A stretch of DNA of 64,000 bases from Streptomyces longhuiensis (GCF_020616555.1 NZ_CP085173.1:1736001-1800000); one strand, 5' to 3'. Counted from the first letter of the stretch, positions 53,747 through 62,448 are shown. Program-made: numbers and translations. Notes: generated by a model not told the origin, from the letters alone.

Positions 53747-54526
53747 ATGTCCCGCGACGCCCGCTGGAAGTCCCTGCTGGAACTGCTCGTGGAGCGGGGG
53801 CGCCTGGATGTCGAGGAGGCGGCGGCCGATCTGGGGGTGTCCGCGGCCACGATCCGGCGCGACTTCGACCAGCTCGCCGAACAGCAGATGCTCGTACGCA
53901 CCCGGGGCGGCGCCGTCGTCCACGGTGTCTCCTACGAGCTGCCCCTGCGCTACAAGACCGCGCGCAACGCCTCCGAGAAGGAACGGATCGCCAAGGCCGT
54001 CGCCGAGCTGATCGCGCCGGGCGAGGCGGTCGGGCTGACCGGCGGCACGACGACGACCGAGGTGGCGCGCGCGCTCGCGGTCCGCCCCGACCTCGCCTCC
54101 GGCTCCCCGGCCCTCACGATCGTCACGAACGCGCTGAACATCGCCAACGAGCTCGCCGTGCGGCCCCAGTTCAAGATCGTGGTGACGGGCGGGGTCGCCC
54201 GGCCGCAGTCGTACGAGCTCATCGGCCCGCTCGCGGACGGCGTGCTGAGCCAGATCACGATCGACACGGCCGTGCTGGGCGTCGTCGGCATCGACGTCGC
54301 GCACGGCGCGGCGGCGCACGACGAGGCGGAGGCGGCCATCAACCGGCTGCTGTGCGAGCGCGCGGAGCGCGTCGTCGTCGCGGCGGACTCCAGCAAGCTG
54401 GGCCAGCGCGCGTTCGCCCGGATCTGCTCGACGGAGCGGATCGGCACCCTGGTCACCGACAGCGCCGTGGACGCAGCGACGGTGGAGCGCTTCGAGGAGG
54501 CGGGGGTCAAGGTCCTCGCGGTGTGA
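53747..54526 (+). CDS. DeoR/GlpR-family transcriptional regulator (AgaR-like)
   Basis: The 259-residue protein has the DeoR HTH (WKSLLELLVERGRLDVEEAAADLGVSAATIRRDFDQLA) and sugar-phosphate domain (LTGGTTTTEVARAL, IVTNALNIANELA, VVAADSSKLGQRAFARI). It is divergent from the SIS-aldolase operon and probably its repressor. TGGAGG precedes the ATG at 53747 by 6 nt. Confidence 0.9.
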   Translation: MSRDARWKSLLELLVERGRLDVEEAAADLGVSAATIRRDFDQLAEQQMLVRTRGGAVVHGVSYELPLRYKTARNASEKERIAKAVAELIAPGEAVGLTGGTTTTEVARALAVRPDLASGSPALTIVTNALNIANELAVRPQFKIVVTGGVARPQSYELIGPLADGVLSQITIDTAVLGVVGIDVAHGAAAHDEAEAAINRLLCERAERVVVAADSSKLGQRAFARICSTERIGTLVTDSAVDAATVERFEEAGVKVLAV

Positions 54527-54551
54527 CGCCCGAGCCACACCTACGGCTCTC

Positions 54552-54591
54552 ATGGCTGCGGCCCCTCCCGGACGGGTGGGGCCGCAGCCAT
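54552..54591 (+). terminator. Strong hairpin terminator
   Basis: ATGGCTGCGGCCCC and GGGGCCGCAGCCAT (54552-54565 and 54578-54591) form a perfect 14-bp stem 26 nt after the DeoR stop. The run TTTCCC follows. Confidence 0.88.
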
Positions 54592-54649
54592 TTCCCTGCG
54601 CCGTCCCGGCATTCCCCTGCGCCGTCCGCCATCTCCCGTGCCGGTCCGC
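54589..54649. repeat. 20-21-bp tandem repeat, three units
   Basis: CATTTCCCTGCGCCGTCCCGG-like units lie at 54589-54609, 54610-54629 and 54630-54649, the last more diverged. They follow directly after the terminator stem. Confidence 0.7.
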
Positions 54650-54681
54650 CGGATGTCGTACCCGTCACGCCGCGAACCGTC

Positions 54682-54717
54682 TTGTCCCCGGCCGGGGTGG
54701 CGCCCTACCCTGACTTT
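54682..54717 (+). promoter_or_regulatory. Probable leaderless promoter
   Basis: The candidate -35 TTGTCC (54682-54687), 18-bp spacer and -10 TACCCT (54706-54711) put transcription onset at or near the GTG at 54718, so this transporter mRNA may be leaderless. No Shine-Dalgarno is seen. Confidence 0.5.
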
Positions 54718-55935
54718 GTGCCGACACTAAACAAACTCCGGGCCGTCAACGACGACAGCCCGCGGACCGCGTCCCTCACCCGCCTGCGCATCGCGCTCAC
54801 GATCTTCTTCGCGCTCGACGGCTTCATCTTCGCGGGATGGGTCGTGCGCATCCCCGCCGTGAAGGAGCAGACCGGCGCTTCGGCGAGCACGCTCGGGCTC
54901 GCGCTCCTCGGCGTCTCCGCGGGGGCCGTGATCACGATGATGCTCACGGGGCGCCTGTGCAGGCGCTTCGGCAGTCACCCGGTGACCGTCGTGAGCGGTG
55001 TGCTCCTGGCGCTGAGCGTCGCACTGCCCCCGCTCACCCACTCGGCGCTCACCCTCGGCCTGGTCCTGCTCGTGTTCGGCGCCGCCTACGGCGGGATCAA
55101 CGTGGCAATGAACAGCGCCGCGGTCGACCTCGTCGCCGCCCTGCGCCGCCCCGTCATGCCGAGCTTCCACGCGGCGTTCAGCCTCGGCGGCATGCTCGGC
55201 GCCGGGCTCGGCGGCCTGGTCGCGGGCCACCTCTCCCCCACCCGGCACCTTCTCGCCCTCACCGTGATCGGCCTGCTCGTCACGGCCGCCGTCGGCCCCA
55301 CACTCCTGCGCCACGACGCCCCCACGCCCGCGGACGACCACGGTCGTCCACGGAACGAGCCCGCGTCGGCGTCCGAGCGGCCCGCCGGGCGCGTGCGCGG
55401 ACTCGTCCTCGTCTTCGGCCTCATCGCCCTGTGCACCGCGTACGGGGAGGGCGCGCTCGCGGACTGGGGCGCCCTGCACCTGGAGGAGGACCTGCACGCC
55501 CATCCCGGAGTGGCCGCGGCAGGCTATTCCTGCTTCGCCCTGGCCATGACCATCGGACGGATCAGCGGGACGACGCTGCTCGAACGCCTGGGCAGGACAC
55601 GCACGTTGGTGTTCGGCGGCGCCACCGGCGCGGCCGGCATGCTGCTCGGCTCGCTCGCCCCCACCGTGTGGCTGGCGCTCCTCGGCTTCGCCGTCACAGG
55701 CCTCGGCCTCGCCAACATCTTCCCCGTGGCGGTCGAACGCGCGGGCTCCCTGGCAGGACCGACCGGCGTCGCCGCCGCGTCCACGCTCGGCTACGGCGGC
55801 ATGCTCCTCGGACCGCCGATGATCGGGTTCATGGCGGACTGGTTCTCACTCCCCGCCGCGCTGACCAGCGTGGCCGCGCTGGCGGGCGTCGCCGCCCTGA
55901 TCGGCTTCGCGACCCGGCGCGCGGCCGTCTCCTGA
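54718..55935 (+). CDS. MFS transporter
   Basis: The 405-residue protein has about 12 helices, with LFFALDGFIFAGWVVRIPAVKEQ in helix 1 and SLGGMLGAGLGGLVAGHL in helix 5, a pattern of small MFS members related to FucP/YbjJ-type carriers (AYGGINVAMNSAAVDL in helix 4). The GTG at 54718 is the chosen start. The substrate is unknown. Confidence 0.85.
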   Translation: MPTLNKLRAVNDDSPRTASLTRLRIALTIFFALDGFIFAGWVVRIPAVKEQTGASASTLGLALLGVSAGAVITMMLTGRLCRRFGSHPVTVVSGVLLALSVALPPLTHSALTLGLVLLVFGAAYGGINVAMNSAAVDLVAALRRPVMPSFHAAFSLGGMLGAGLGGLVAGHLSPTRHLLALTVIGLLVTAAVGPTLLRHDAPTPADDHGRPRNEPASASERPAGRVRGLVLVFGLIALCTAYGEGALADWGALHLEEDLHAHPGVAAAGYSCFALAMTIGRISGTTLLERLGRTRTLVFGGATGAAGMLLGSLAPTVWLALLGFAVTGLGLANIFPVAVERAGSLAGPTGVAAASTLGYGGMLLGPPMIGFMADWFSLPAALTSVAALAGVAALIGFATRRAAVS

Positions 55936-56000
55936 CCCGCACGCGACGAGCATTCGGCAAGGACGCATTCAAGCCAGGTCCCATCGGGCAGACTCCCGCC

Positions 56001-56732
56001 ATGAAGACTGCGGAACACATCGAGACGCTCGACGAGGAGGGCCGCCTCCTCGCCGTCGCCGCCGAGACGGCGGGCACCGACGCCAAGGTGCCGACCTGCC
56101 CGGGCTGGGCCGTACGGGACCTGCTGCGGCACGTGGGCATGGTGCATCGCTGGGCCACGGCGTTCGTCGCCGAGGGGCACACGTCGTACCACCCCGACGA
56201 CGGCCTGCCGGACCTGGACGGCGCGGAGCTCGTCGCCTGGTTCCGCGAGGGCCACGGCAGGCTCGTCGGGACGCTGGCCGACGCCCGGCCCGACGTGGAG
56301 TGCTGGACGTTCCTGCCCGCGGCGTCGCCGCTGGCGTTCTGGGCGCGGCGACAGGCGCACGAGACGACCGTCCACCGGGTGGACGCGGAGTCCGCGCTGG
56401 CCGGGACGCCCGGCGTCATCCCCGCGGAGTTCGCGGTCGACGGCATCGAGGAACTGCTGCTCGGCTTCCACGCCCGCGGCCGGAGCAAGGTGCGGTCGGA
56501 CACCCCACGCCTGTTGCGCGTGCGGGCCACCGACGCCGATCGGTCATGGACCGTACGGATCTCGCAGGAGCCGCCGGTCACCGAACGGGACGGGGCGGGC
56601 GAGGCCGACTGCGAGCTGTCGGGACCCGCGGCGCGGCTCTATCTGTCGCTGTGGAACCGGCTGCCGTTCCCGAGCATCACCGGCGACGCCTCACTGGCCG
56701 CACTGTGGCGGGAGCGGTCGGGGGTCACCTGA
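56001..56732 (+). CDS. Maleylpyruvate isomerase-family (mycothiol-dependent) protein
   Basis: The 243-residue protein has the DinB/MDMPI N-terminal four-helix bundle (AEHIETLDEEGRLLAVAAETAG ... TCPGWAVRDLLRHVGMVHRW) with metal-type residues in CPGW and ARRQAHETTVHRVDAE, and a C-terminal MDMPI domain. Mycothiol-dependent isomerase or transferase activity is assumed for the family; the substrate is unknown. Confidence 0.84.
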   Translation: MKTAEHIETLDEEGRLLAVAAETAGTDAKVPTCPGWAVRDLLRHVGMVHRWATAFVAEGHTSYHPDDGLPDLDGAELVAWFREGHGRLVGTLADARPDVECWTFLPAASPLAFWARRQAHETTVHRVDAESALAGTPGVIPAEFAVDGIEELLLGFHARGRSKVRSDTPRLLRVRATDADRSWTVRISQEPPVTERDGAGEADCELSGPAARLYLSLWNRLPFPSITGDASLAALWRERSGVT

Positions 56733-56763
56733 AGCTGACGACGGGCCGGGCCACCTGGGGAAA

Positions 56764-57168
56764 TCAGCCCTGCGTGCGATCGGCGAGCATGCGCCCCAGT
56801 ACCGCGCGCTGCAAGGGCCGGACCTCCGTGTGCAGGTCGCGGCCCTTCCGCGTGAGGCAGACCCGGACGCCACGGCGGTCCTCGGGGCACATGCCGCGCT
56901 CCAGGAGGCCGTCCTTCTCCAGACGGCCGATCAGGCGCGACAGGGCGCTCTGGCTGAGATGGACCTGAGCGGCGATCTCCTGCACGCGGAAGGAGGAACT
57001 GCCGTCCTCCGCCGCGCCGTCGGCCAGGACGTCGAGCACCTCGAAGTCGCTGGCACCCAGGCCGTGCTGATGCAGCTCACGATCGAGCTCGCACATGGTG
57101 CGCGCATGCACCGCAAGGATGTCCCGCCACTGATCCACGAGGCCGGGCTCGGCCTTTTTCGCCGCCAT
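56764..57168 (-). CDS. MarR-family transcriptional regulator
   Basis: The 134-residue protein has a winged helix (VQEIAAQVHLSQSALSRLIGRLEKDGLLERGMCPEDRRGVRVCLTRKGR). It is divergent from an EmrB/QacA-type exporter 87 bp away and very likely its repressor. ATG 57168 is used. Confidence 0.9.
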   Translation of the reverse strand: MAAKKAEPGLVDQWRDILAVHARTMCELDRELHQHGLGASDFEVLDVLADGAAEDGSSSFRVQEIAAQVHLSQSALSRLIGRLEKDGLLERGMCPEDRRGVRVCLTRKGRDLHTEVRPLQRAVLGRMLADRTQG

Positions 57169-57199
57169 GACCGCACCGTAGCAGAAAAGACGGGCATTG

Positions 57200-57242
57200 T
57201 TGCATCGGAATTAAATGCACTTGCAGTCAATGCATATGCATG
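57200..57242. promoter_or_regulatory. TGCA-rich operator between marR and the exporter
   Basis: Within a locally AT-rich gap, TGCA occurs five times in about 43 bp. TGCATATGCA is a perfect palindrome (57231-57240), overlapped by an ATGCA/TGCAT inverted repeat. This fits a MarR-type operator. Confidence 0.6.
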
Positions 57243-57255
57243 TAGTCTGCTCCGC

Positions 57256-58782
57256 ATGACCTCTCCGCTCGCCAACACCCCTGCGTCCCAGGAGCGTTGG
57301 TCCCCCCGTCTGTGGGGCACACTGCTCGTCCTCTGCGCCGCGATGTTCCTCGACGCACTCGATGTGTCGATGGTCGGAGTCGCCCTGCCGTCCATCGGCT
57401 CGGAGCTCGACCTGTCGACGTCGACGCTGCAATGGATCGTCAGCGGCTACATCCTCGGCTACGGCGGCCTGCTGCTGCTCGGTGGTCGCGCGGCCGACCT
57501 GCTCGGCCGGCGCCGGGTGTTCCTGATCGCCCTCGGCGTCTTCGCCCTGGCGTCCCTGCTCGGCGGACTCGTCGACTCCGGGCCGCTCCTGATCGCCAGC
57601 CGCTTCATCAAGGGCCTCAGCGCCGCGTTCACCGCGCCGGCCGGCCTGTCCATCATCACCACGACGTTCGCCGAGGGCCCGCTGCGCAACCGCGCGCTCT
57701 CCATCTACACGACCTGCGCCGCCACCGGCTTCTCCATGGGCCTCGTCCTGTCCGGCCTGCTCACCGAGGCCAGCTGGCGCCTGACCATGCTGCTGCCCGC
57801 CCCGATCGCCGTGATCGCGCTGCTCATCGGCATCAAGCTCATCCCGCACAGCGAACGCGAGAAGAACCACCGCGGCTACGACATCCCCGGCGCCATCACC
57901 GGCACCGCATCGATGCTGCTCCTCGTGTTCACCGTCGTCCAGGCGCCGGAGGCGGGCTGGGCCTCGGCCCGCACCCTGCTGTCCTTCCTGGCCGTCGCCG
58001 TGCTGCTCGCCGTCTTCGTCTCCATCGAGCGCCGCTCCCCGGGCCCACTGATCCGCCTCGGGGTGCTGCGCTCCGGCTCACAGATCAGGGCGCAGCTCGG
58101 CGCGATGGCGTTCTTCGGCTCGTACGTCGGCTTCCAGTTCCTGGTCACGCTGTACATGCAGTCCCTGCTCGGCTGGTCCGCGTTGCACACCGCGCTGGCG
58201 TTCCTGCCGGCGGGCGCCCTCGTGGCGCTCTCCTCGACGAAGGTCGGCGCGATCGTCGACCGGTTCGGCACCCCGCGCCTCATCGCGGTCGGCTTCACCT
58301 TCATGGTGATCGGCTACGCGCTGTTCCTGCGCATCAACCTCGCCCCGGTCTACGCGTCCGTCATCCTGCCGACGATGCTCCTGATCGGCGCGGCCTGCGC
58401 CCTGGTGTTCCCCTCGCTCAACATCCAGGCCACGAACGGCGTCCACGACGACGAACAGGGCATGGTCTCGGGCCTGCTCAACACCTCCGTGCAGGTCGGC
58501 GGCGCCATCTTCCTCGCCGTCGTGACGGCCGTCGTCACCGCGAACTCCGGCGAGGGCTCGTCCCCGCAGGCCGTCCTCGACAGCTTCCGGCCCGGTCTCG
58601 TCGTCGTCACCGCGATCGCGCTGGTCGGCCTGCTGATCACCCTCACCGGGCTGCGGACGCGGCGTCCGCAGAGCACGGTCCTGATCGCGACGTCGGTGCG
58701 GGAGGAGGAGTCGGTGCGGGAGGAGCCGGCCCAGGAGGAGTCGGACGCCGCGCGCACGGAGCGCGTCGCGGTCCACGACTGA
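57256..58782 (+). CDS. Drug-efflux MFS transporter, DHA2/EmrB-QacA family
   Basis: The 508-residue protein has 14 predicted helices; LDALDVSMVGVALPSIGSELDLS is the helix-1 motif and GGRAADLLGRRRVFLIAL is loop 2-3. The C-tail is acidic and repeats Arg-Glu-Glu (SVREEESVREEPAQEE). It exports drugs or metabolites and is divergent from a MarR regulator. Confidence 0.9.
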   Translation: MTSPLANTPASQERWSPRLWGTLLVLCAAMFLDALDVSMVGVALPSIGSELDLSTSTLQWIVSGYILGYGGLLLLGGRAADLLGRRRVFLIALGVFALASLLGGLVDSGPLLIASRFIKGLSAAFTAPAGLSIITTTFAEGPLRNRALSIYTTCAATGFSMGLVLSGLLTEASWRLTMLLPAPIAVIALLIGIKLIPHSEREKNHRGYDIPGAITGTASMLLLVFTVVQAPEAGWASARTLLSFLAVAVLLAVFVSIERRSPGPLIRLGVLRSGSQIRAQLGAMAFFGSYVGFQFLVTLYMQSLLGWSALHTALAFLPAGALVALSSTKVGAIVDRFGTPRLIAVGFTFMVIGYALFLRINLAPVYASVILPTMLLIGAACALVFPSLNIQATNGVHDDEQGMVSGLLNTSVQVGGAIFLAVVTAVVTANSGEGSSPQAVLDSFRPGLVVVTAIALVGLLITLTGLRTRRPQSTVLIATSVREEESVREEPAQEESDAARTERVAVHD

Positions 58783-58844
58783 CCCACGGATCCTCCACCG
58801 ACCCACGGGCCTCGCCCCGACCCCACCCGCTCGCCCCGACCACG

Positions 58845-58892
58845 CACGGGTGCGCCCGGCCGGCAGTCCCCTGCCTGCCGGGCGCACCCGTG
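58845..58892. terminator. Very strong bidirectional terminator
   Basis: CACGGGTGCGCCCGGC and GCCGGGCGCACCCGTG (58845-58860 and 58877-58892) form a perfect 16-bp stem, with an inner GGCAG/CTGCC pairing in the loop. It separates the exporter from the converging response-regulator gene. Confidence 0.92.
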
Positions 58893-58912
58893 TGTCGGCG
58901 GCGTGGGTCCGC

Positions 58913-59578
58913 TCAGCCGAGCCAGCCGGGCCGCACGAGGCCCGACTCGTAGGCGAGGACGACCAGTTGGGCCCGGTCGCGCGCGCCGAGCTTCACCATC
59001 GTGCGGCTCACGTGCGTCTTCGCGGTGAGCGGGCTGACGACGAGGCGGCGGGCGATCTCCTCGTTCGACAGGCCGATGCCGACCAGCGCCATCACCTCAC
59101 GCTCGCGCTCGGTGAGCTGCCCGAGCGACCCGGCGGCCGCGGGCTCCTTGGAGCGCGCCGCGAACTCGGCGATCAGGCGGCGGGTCACCCCCGGCGAGAG
59201 CAGCGCGTCCCCGTGCACCACCGCCCTTACGGCGCGCAGCAGTTCCTCGGGCTCGGTGTCCTTGACGAGGAACCCGGAGGCTCCGGCGCGGATCGCCTCG
59301 AAGACGTACTCGTCCAGTTCGAAGGTGGTCAGCATGACCACCTTCACGGTTTCCAGCGCGGCGTCGTCGCTGATGCGGCGGGTCGCGGCGAGCCCGTCGA
59401 GGACCGGCATCCGGATGTCCATCAGGACGACGTCGGGCCGCAGGTCGCGCACGAGCCGCACCGCCTCGTCGCCGTCGGAGGCCTCCCCCGTGACCTCGAT
59501 GTCGCTCTGCGCGTCGAGCAGCGCCCGGAATCCGGCGCGCACGAGCGACTGGTCGTCGGCGAGCAGTACGCGGATCAA
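58913..59578 (-). CDS. NarL/LuxR-type response regulator
   Basis: The 221-residue protein has a receiver domain (IRVLLADDQSLVRAGF; phospho-Asp in DVVLMDIRMPVLDGL; KDTEPEELLRAVRAV) and a C-terminal LuxR HTH (LTEREREVMALVGIGLSNEEIARRLVVSPLTAKTHVSRTMVKLGA). It starts with TTG at 59578, overlapping the sensor-kinase stop (TTGA), so the two are coupled. Confidence 0.92.
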   Translation of the reverse strand: MIRVLLADDQSLVRAGFRALLDAQSDIEVTGEASDGDEAVRLVRDLRPDVVLMDIRMPVLDGLAATRRISDDAALETVKVVMLTTFELDEYVFEAIRAGASGFLVKDTEPEELLRAVRAVVHGDALLSPGVTRRLIAEFAARSKEPAAAGSLGQLTEREREVMALVGIGLSNEEIARRLVVSPLTAKTHVSRTMVKLGARDRAQLVVLAYESGLVRPGWLG

Positions 59579-60822
59579 CGGTTCTCCTCCGTCGGCGTGA
59601 ACGGCAGTTCGGCGAGCACCCGGAAGCCGCCGTCGGGCCGCGGTCCCGCCTCGATCGTGCCACCCAGCGCGGCGGCCCGCTCACGCATTCCCGCAAGGCC
59701 GTTCCCGCTGCCGCCGGCCGCCTCATGGCTCGCCGGCCCGTCGTCGTCGATGCGCAGGAACAGCCCGGTCCCCGTGTACCGCACCTCTACGCGCGCGTTG
59801 CGCGACTCCGAATGCCGTACGACGTTGGTGAGCGCCTCCTGCACGATGCGGAACGCGGCGAGGTCGGCTCCGGGCGGCAGCGCGGCGCCGGATCCTTCCG
59901 TGGCGATGTCGACGGTGAGGCCCGCGCTCGCGGCCTGCTCCACGAGTTCCGGGAGGCGGTCGAGACCCGGGGCGGGGGCGCGCGGCGCGTCGCCCGGGGT
60001 CCGCAGGGTGTCGAGGACCTGGCGGACCTCGCCCAGCGCCTCCTTGCTCGCGGACTTGATGGTGGTGAGGGCGGTACGCGCCTGCTCGGGGTCGGAGTCG
60101 AGCAGCGCCAGACCGACGCCCGCCTGGACGTTGATGACCGAGATGGAGTGCGCGAGCACGTCGTGCAGCTCCCGGGCGATCCGCAGGCGCTCCTCGTCCG
60201 CGCGCCGCCCGGCCGCCTTCTCGCGCTCGGCGCGTTCCTTCGCCCACTGCTCGCGGCGCGTCTTGACCAGCTCGGAGAACGCCACGATCGCCAGGACCCA
60301 CGCGGCGATGAAAACCTCCTGCCCCCAGGACGCGGCGTCGTCCCCCGACGGCGGCAGATACGCGTACAGCCAGTGCGCCACGAGCGCATGCCCCACCCAG
60401 AACATGCCGATCGCCGCCCACGCGGCTCTGCGGTGCCCCGCGACGATCGCGGCGTAACAGCCCACGGCCACGGTGATGAAGACCGGCCCGTACGCATAGC
60501 CCGCGCCGAGGTAGAGCGTCGCGCAGGCCGCCGTGCCGAAGGCCACGAGGACCGGGTACCGCTGACGCCACAGCAGGAGGACGCCGGCCGCGAGCAGCAG
60601 TACGCGGGCGAACACGTCGAGGTCGGCCCGGTCGGTCTGGGCTTGCGCCGCGAAGGTCGAGCCGACGAGGACGAACGCGGTGATCAGGACGGTGGATCGC
60701 CAGGGCAGGCGCGGCCCCTGGCCCGATGCGCCCCACCGGGGCGGCCCGTAGCGCCTGAGGTGCGGCGGCCCCGCCCAGGTCGGGGGCGGGCCGTCGGCCC
60801 CGCGTACGTGCTGCTCATCCAT
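59575..60822 (-). CDS. Two-component sensor histidine kinase (HisKA_3)
   Basis: The 415-residue protein has four or five N-terminal helices, then the HisKA_3 motif RIARELHDVLAHSISVINVQAGVG and the ATPase N-box FRIVQEALTNVVRHS and G-box GNGLAGMRERAAALGG. The membrane domain lacks a large external loop, so the stimulus may act in the membrane. The pair is adjacent to a TetR gene. Confidence 0.9.
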   Translation of the reverse strand: MDEQHVRGADGPPPTWAGPPHLRRYGPPRWGASGQGPRLPWRSTVLITAFVLVGSTFAAQAQTDRADLDVFARVLLLAAGVLLLWRQRYPVLVAFGTAACATLYLGAGYAYGPVFITVAVGCYAAIVAGHRRAAWAAIGMFWVGHALVAHWLYAYLPPSGDDAASWGQEVFIAAWVLAIVAFSELVKTRREQWAKERAEREKAAGRRADEERLRIARELHDVLAHSISVINVQAGVGLALLDSDPEQARTALTTIKSASKEALGEVRQVLDTLRTPGDAPRAPAPGLDRLPELVEQAASAGLTVDIATEGSGAALPPGADLAAFRIVQEALTNVVRHSESRNARVEVRYTGTGLFLRIDDDGPASHEAAGGSGNGLAGMRERAAALGGTIEAGPRPDGGFRVLAELPFTPTEENR

Positions 60823-60881
60823 GACCGCAACGCTAGACGCCGCACGGCGTCGCGGGCGTCAGCCGGGCGTGGTGACCACAG

Positions 60882-60899
60882 CTACTCCCCGGGGAGTAG
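60882..60899. promoter_or_regulatory. 18-bp perfect palindrome upstream of the sensor kinase
   Basis: CTACTCCCCGGGGAGTAG is perfectly symmetric and lies about 60-77 bp upstream of the sensor-kinase start on the minus strand. It is a candidate autoregulatory site for the NarL-type regulator. Confidence 0.72.
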
Positions 60900-60966
60900 G
60901 CGACAGCGGTCAGGCGGCGCGCGTCACGCCCGGGGCGGCGACTTCCGCTCCCGGGCCGAGGGGATG

Positions 60967-61701
60967 TCATTCCCGGGGCAGCACCAGGCCCACGCCGTGG
61001 GCGAGCTGGGTCGCGGCGTGCGTGAAGAAGGTGGCACGGTCCTCCACGACCCGGTTGAACTGGCCGAACAGCTCGAAGCCGATCAGGCCGAACAGCTGCG
61101 CCCAGGCGGCGACGAGGGCGGCCACCACGGCGGGCGGCAGGTCCGGTGCCAGGTCGGCGCCCAGCCGCTCGGCCTCGGGCCGCAGCTCCTCGGGGAGCGG
61201 CGGCTCCGCGATCCCGCGACCCTGATGGGCGTCGCGGACGATGTCGAAGAACAGCAGCCCGACGCGCGACGCGGCCGGGACGGTCGTCATCGGCGCGGTG
61301 TATCCGGGTACGGGCGAGCCGAAGATGAGCGCGTACTCGTGAGGGTGGGCCAGCGCCCAGGCGCGGACGGCTTCGCCGACGGTGACCCAGCGGCGCACCG
61401 GCGTGATCGCTCCCGCCTTGCCGTCGGTGCCCTTCGCCGCCTTCTTGAGCAGGGCGGCGTCCGCCTGCTCGGCCGCCTCGCCGACGGAGTCGTACGCGTC
61501 GATGATGAGCGCCGTCAGGAGGTCGTCGCGGCTGGGGAAGTAGCGGTAGAGCGCCGAGGAGACCATGCCCAGCTCACGGGCGACGGCGCGCAGGGACAGC
61601 TTCGCGGCGCCCTCGGCCGCGAGTTGTCTGCGGGCCTCGTCCTTGATGGCGGCGGTGACTTCTTCCCGTGCCCTGGCCCTGGCTCCTCGTGCGGTGCTCA
61701 T
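60967..61701 (-). CDS. TetR-family transcriptional regulator
   Basis: The 244-residue protein has a basic N-terminus, a TetR HTH (LSLRAVARELGMVSSALYRYFPSRDDLLTALI) and a C-terminal TetR_C_13-like domain (WALAHPHEYALIFGSPVPGY). It is divergent from a deazaflavin-dependent oxidoreductase gene and probably controls it. The ATG at 61701 begins MSTARGARARAREEV. Confidence 0.9.
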   Translation of the reverse strand: MSTARGARARAREEVTAAIKDEARRQLAAEGAAKLSLRAVARELGMVSSALYRYFPSRDDLLTALIIDAYDSVGEAAEQADAALLKKAAKGTDGKAGAITPVRRWVTVGEAVRAWALAHPHEYALIFGSPVPGYTAPMTTVPAASRVGLLFFDIVRDAHQGRGIAEPPLPEELRPEAERLGADLAPDLPPAVVAALVAAWAQLFGLIGFELFGQFNRVVEDRATFFTHAATQLAHGVGLVLPRE

Positions 61702-61723
61702 ACGGGCAGTGTCCCATGCCTTC

Positions 61724-61818
61724 GGAGCAGTGCACACGTTCCGGATCGATGCACGCGTTATGGATCGGTGCACTCATTTGGGAGCAGTGCACTCACTGGC
61801 GAGCGGCGCACTCAGCTG
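61724..61818. repeat. 19-bp tandem repeat, five units
   Basis: Units begin at 61724, 61743, 61762, 61781 and 61800, each 19 bp, near GGAGCAGTGCACTCATTTG. They contain GTGCAC and half-sites resembling the nearby palindromes. The array sits 23-117 bp upstream of the TetR start on its leader side. Confidence 0.9.
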
Positions 61819-61832
61819 CGGCCGACAGAAAA

Positions 61833-61900
61833 GAGAGCACTGCTCTTGCTTTGGATCACCGATCACGTGCACACTGATCTCAAGAGAGAGCAGTGCTCTC
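61833..61900. promoter_or_regulatory. Two palindromic TetR operators
   Basis: GAGAGCACTGCTCTT (61833-61847) and the perfect GAGAGCAGTGCTCTC (61886-61900) are 15-bp sites 53 bp apart, of the form GAGAGCA-N-TGCTCTC. They lie between the divergent TetR and oxidoreductase genes. Confidence 0.82.
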
Positions 61901-61965
61901 GCAACCGAGATCGAGACCGACTCCAGCGGCGCCCGCGTCGCGCCACCCACACCCAGGAGATCCCC

Positions 61966-62448
61966 ATGACCGCGAACGCCCAGTCCGGCTCGCCCTCCTC
62001 CCCCAGCCCCTACTACCTGAAGGGCAGCCGCCTCAACGTCCGCCTGAACGGCGTGATCGGCTGGCTCGCACGGCACGGCGTCAGCCTGATGGGGTCCGCC
62101 GAGCTCTCCGTGCGCGGCCGCAAGAGCGGCCAGATGCAGCGCATCCCGGTCAACCCGCACACGTACGGGGACGCGCAGTACATCGTCTCGGCCCGTGGGC
62201 ACTCCCAGTGGGTGCGCAACATGCGCGTCGCCGGGGCCGGCGAGCTGCGCGTCGGGCGCAAGGTCCGTACGTTCACCGCGACCGAGGTGCCCGACAGCGA
62301 GAAGCTGCCCGTCCTGCGCAGCTACCTGGAGAAGTGGGGCTGGGAGGTCAACCAGTACTTCCAGGGCATCACCGCCAAGTCGACCGACGAAGAGCTGACC
62401 GCGGCCGCGCCGGACCACCCGGTCTTCCTCATCACGGTCGAGAAGTAG
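61966..62448 (+). CDS. Nitroreductase-family deazaflavin-dependent oxidoreductase
   Basis: The 160-residue protein of the Ddn-like F420-dependent family has LNGVIGWLARHGVSLMGSAELSVRGRKSGQMQRIPVNPHTYG and YIVSARGHSQWVRNMRVAGAGELRVGRK, the conserved pattern. It likely uses F420H2. AGGAGA precedes the ATG at 61966. Its 3' end overlaps the converging flavoprotein gene by 17 nt. Confidence 0.88.
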   Translation: MTANAQSGSPSSPSPYYLKGSRLNVRLNGVIGWLARHGVSLMGSAELSVRGRKSGQMQRIPVNPHTYGDAQYIVSARGHSQWVRNMRVAGAGELRVGRKVRTFTATEVPDSEKLPVLRSYLEKWGWEVNQYFQGITAKSTDEELTAAAPDHPVFLITVEK

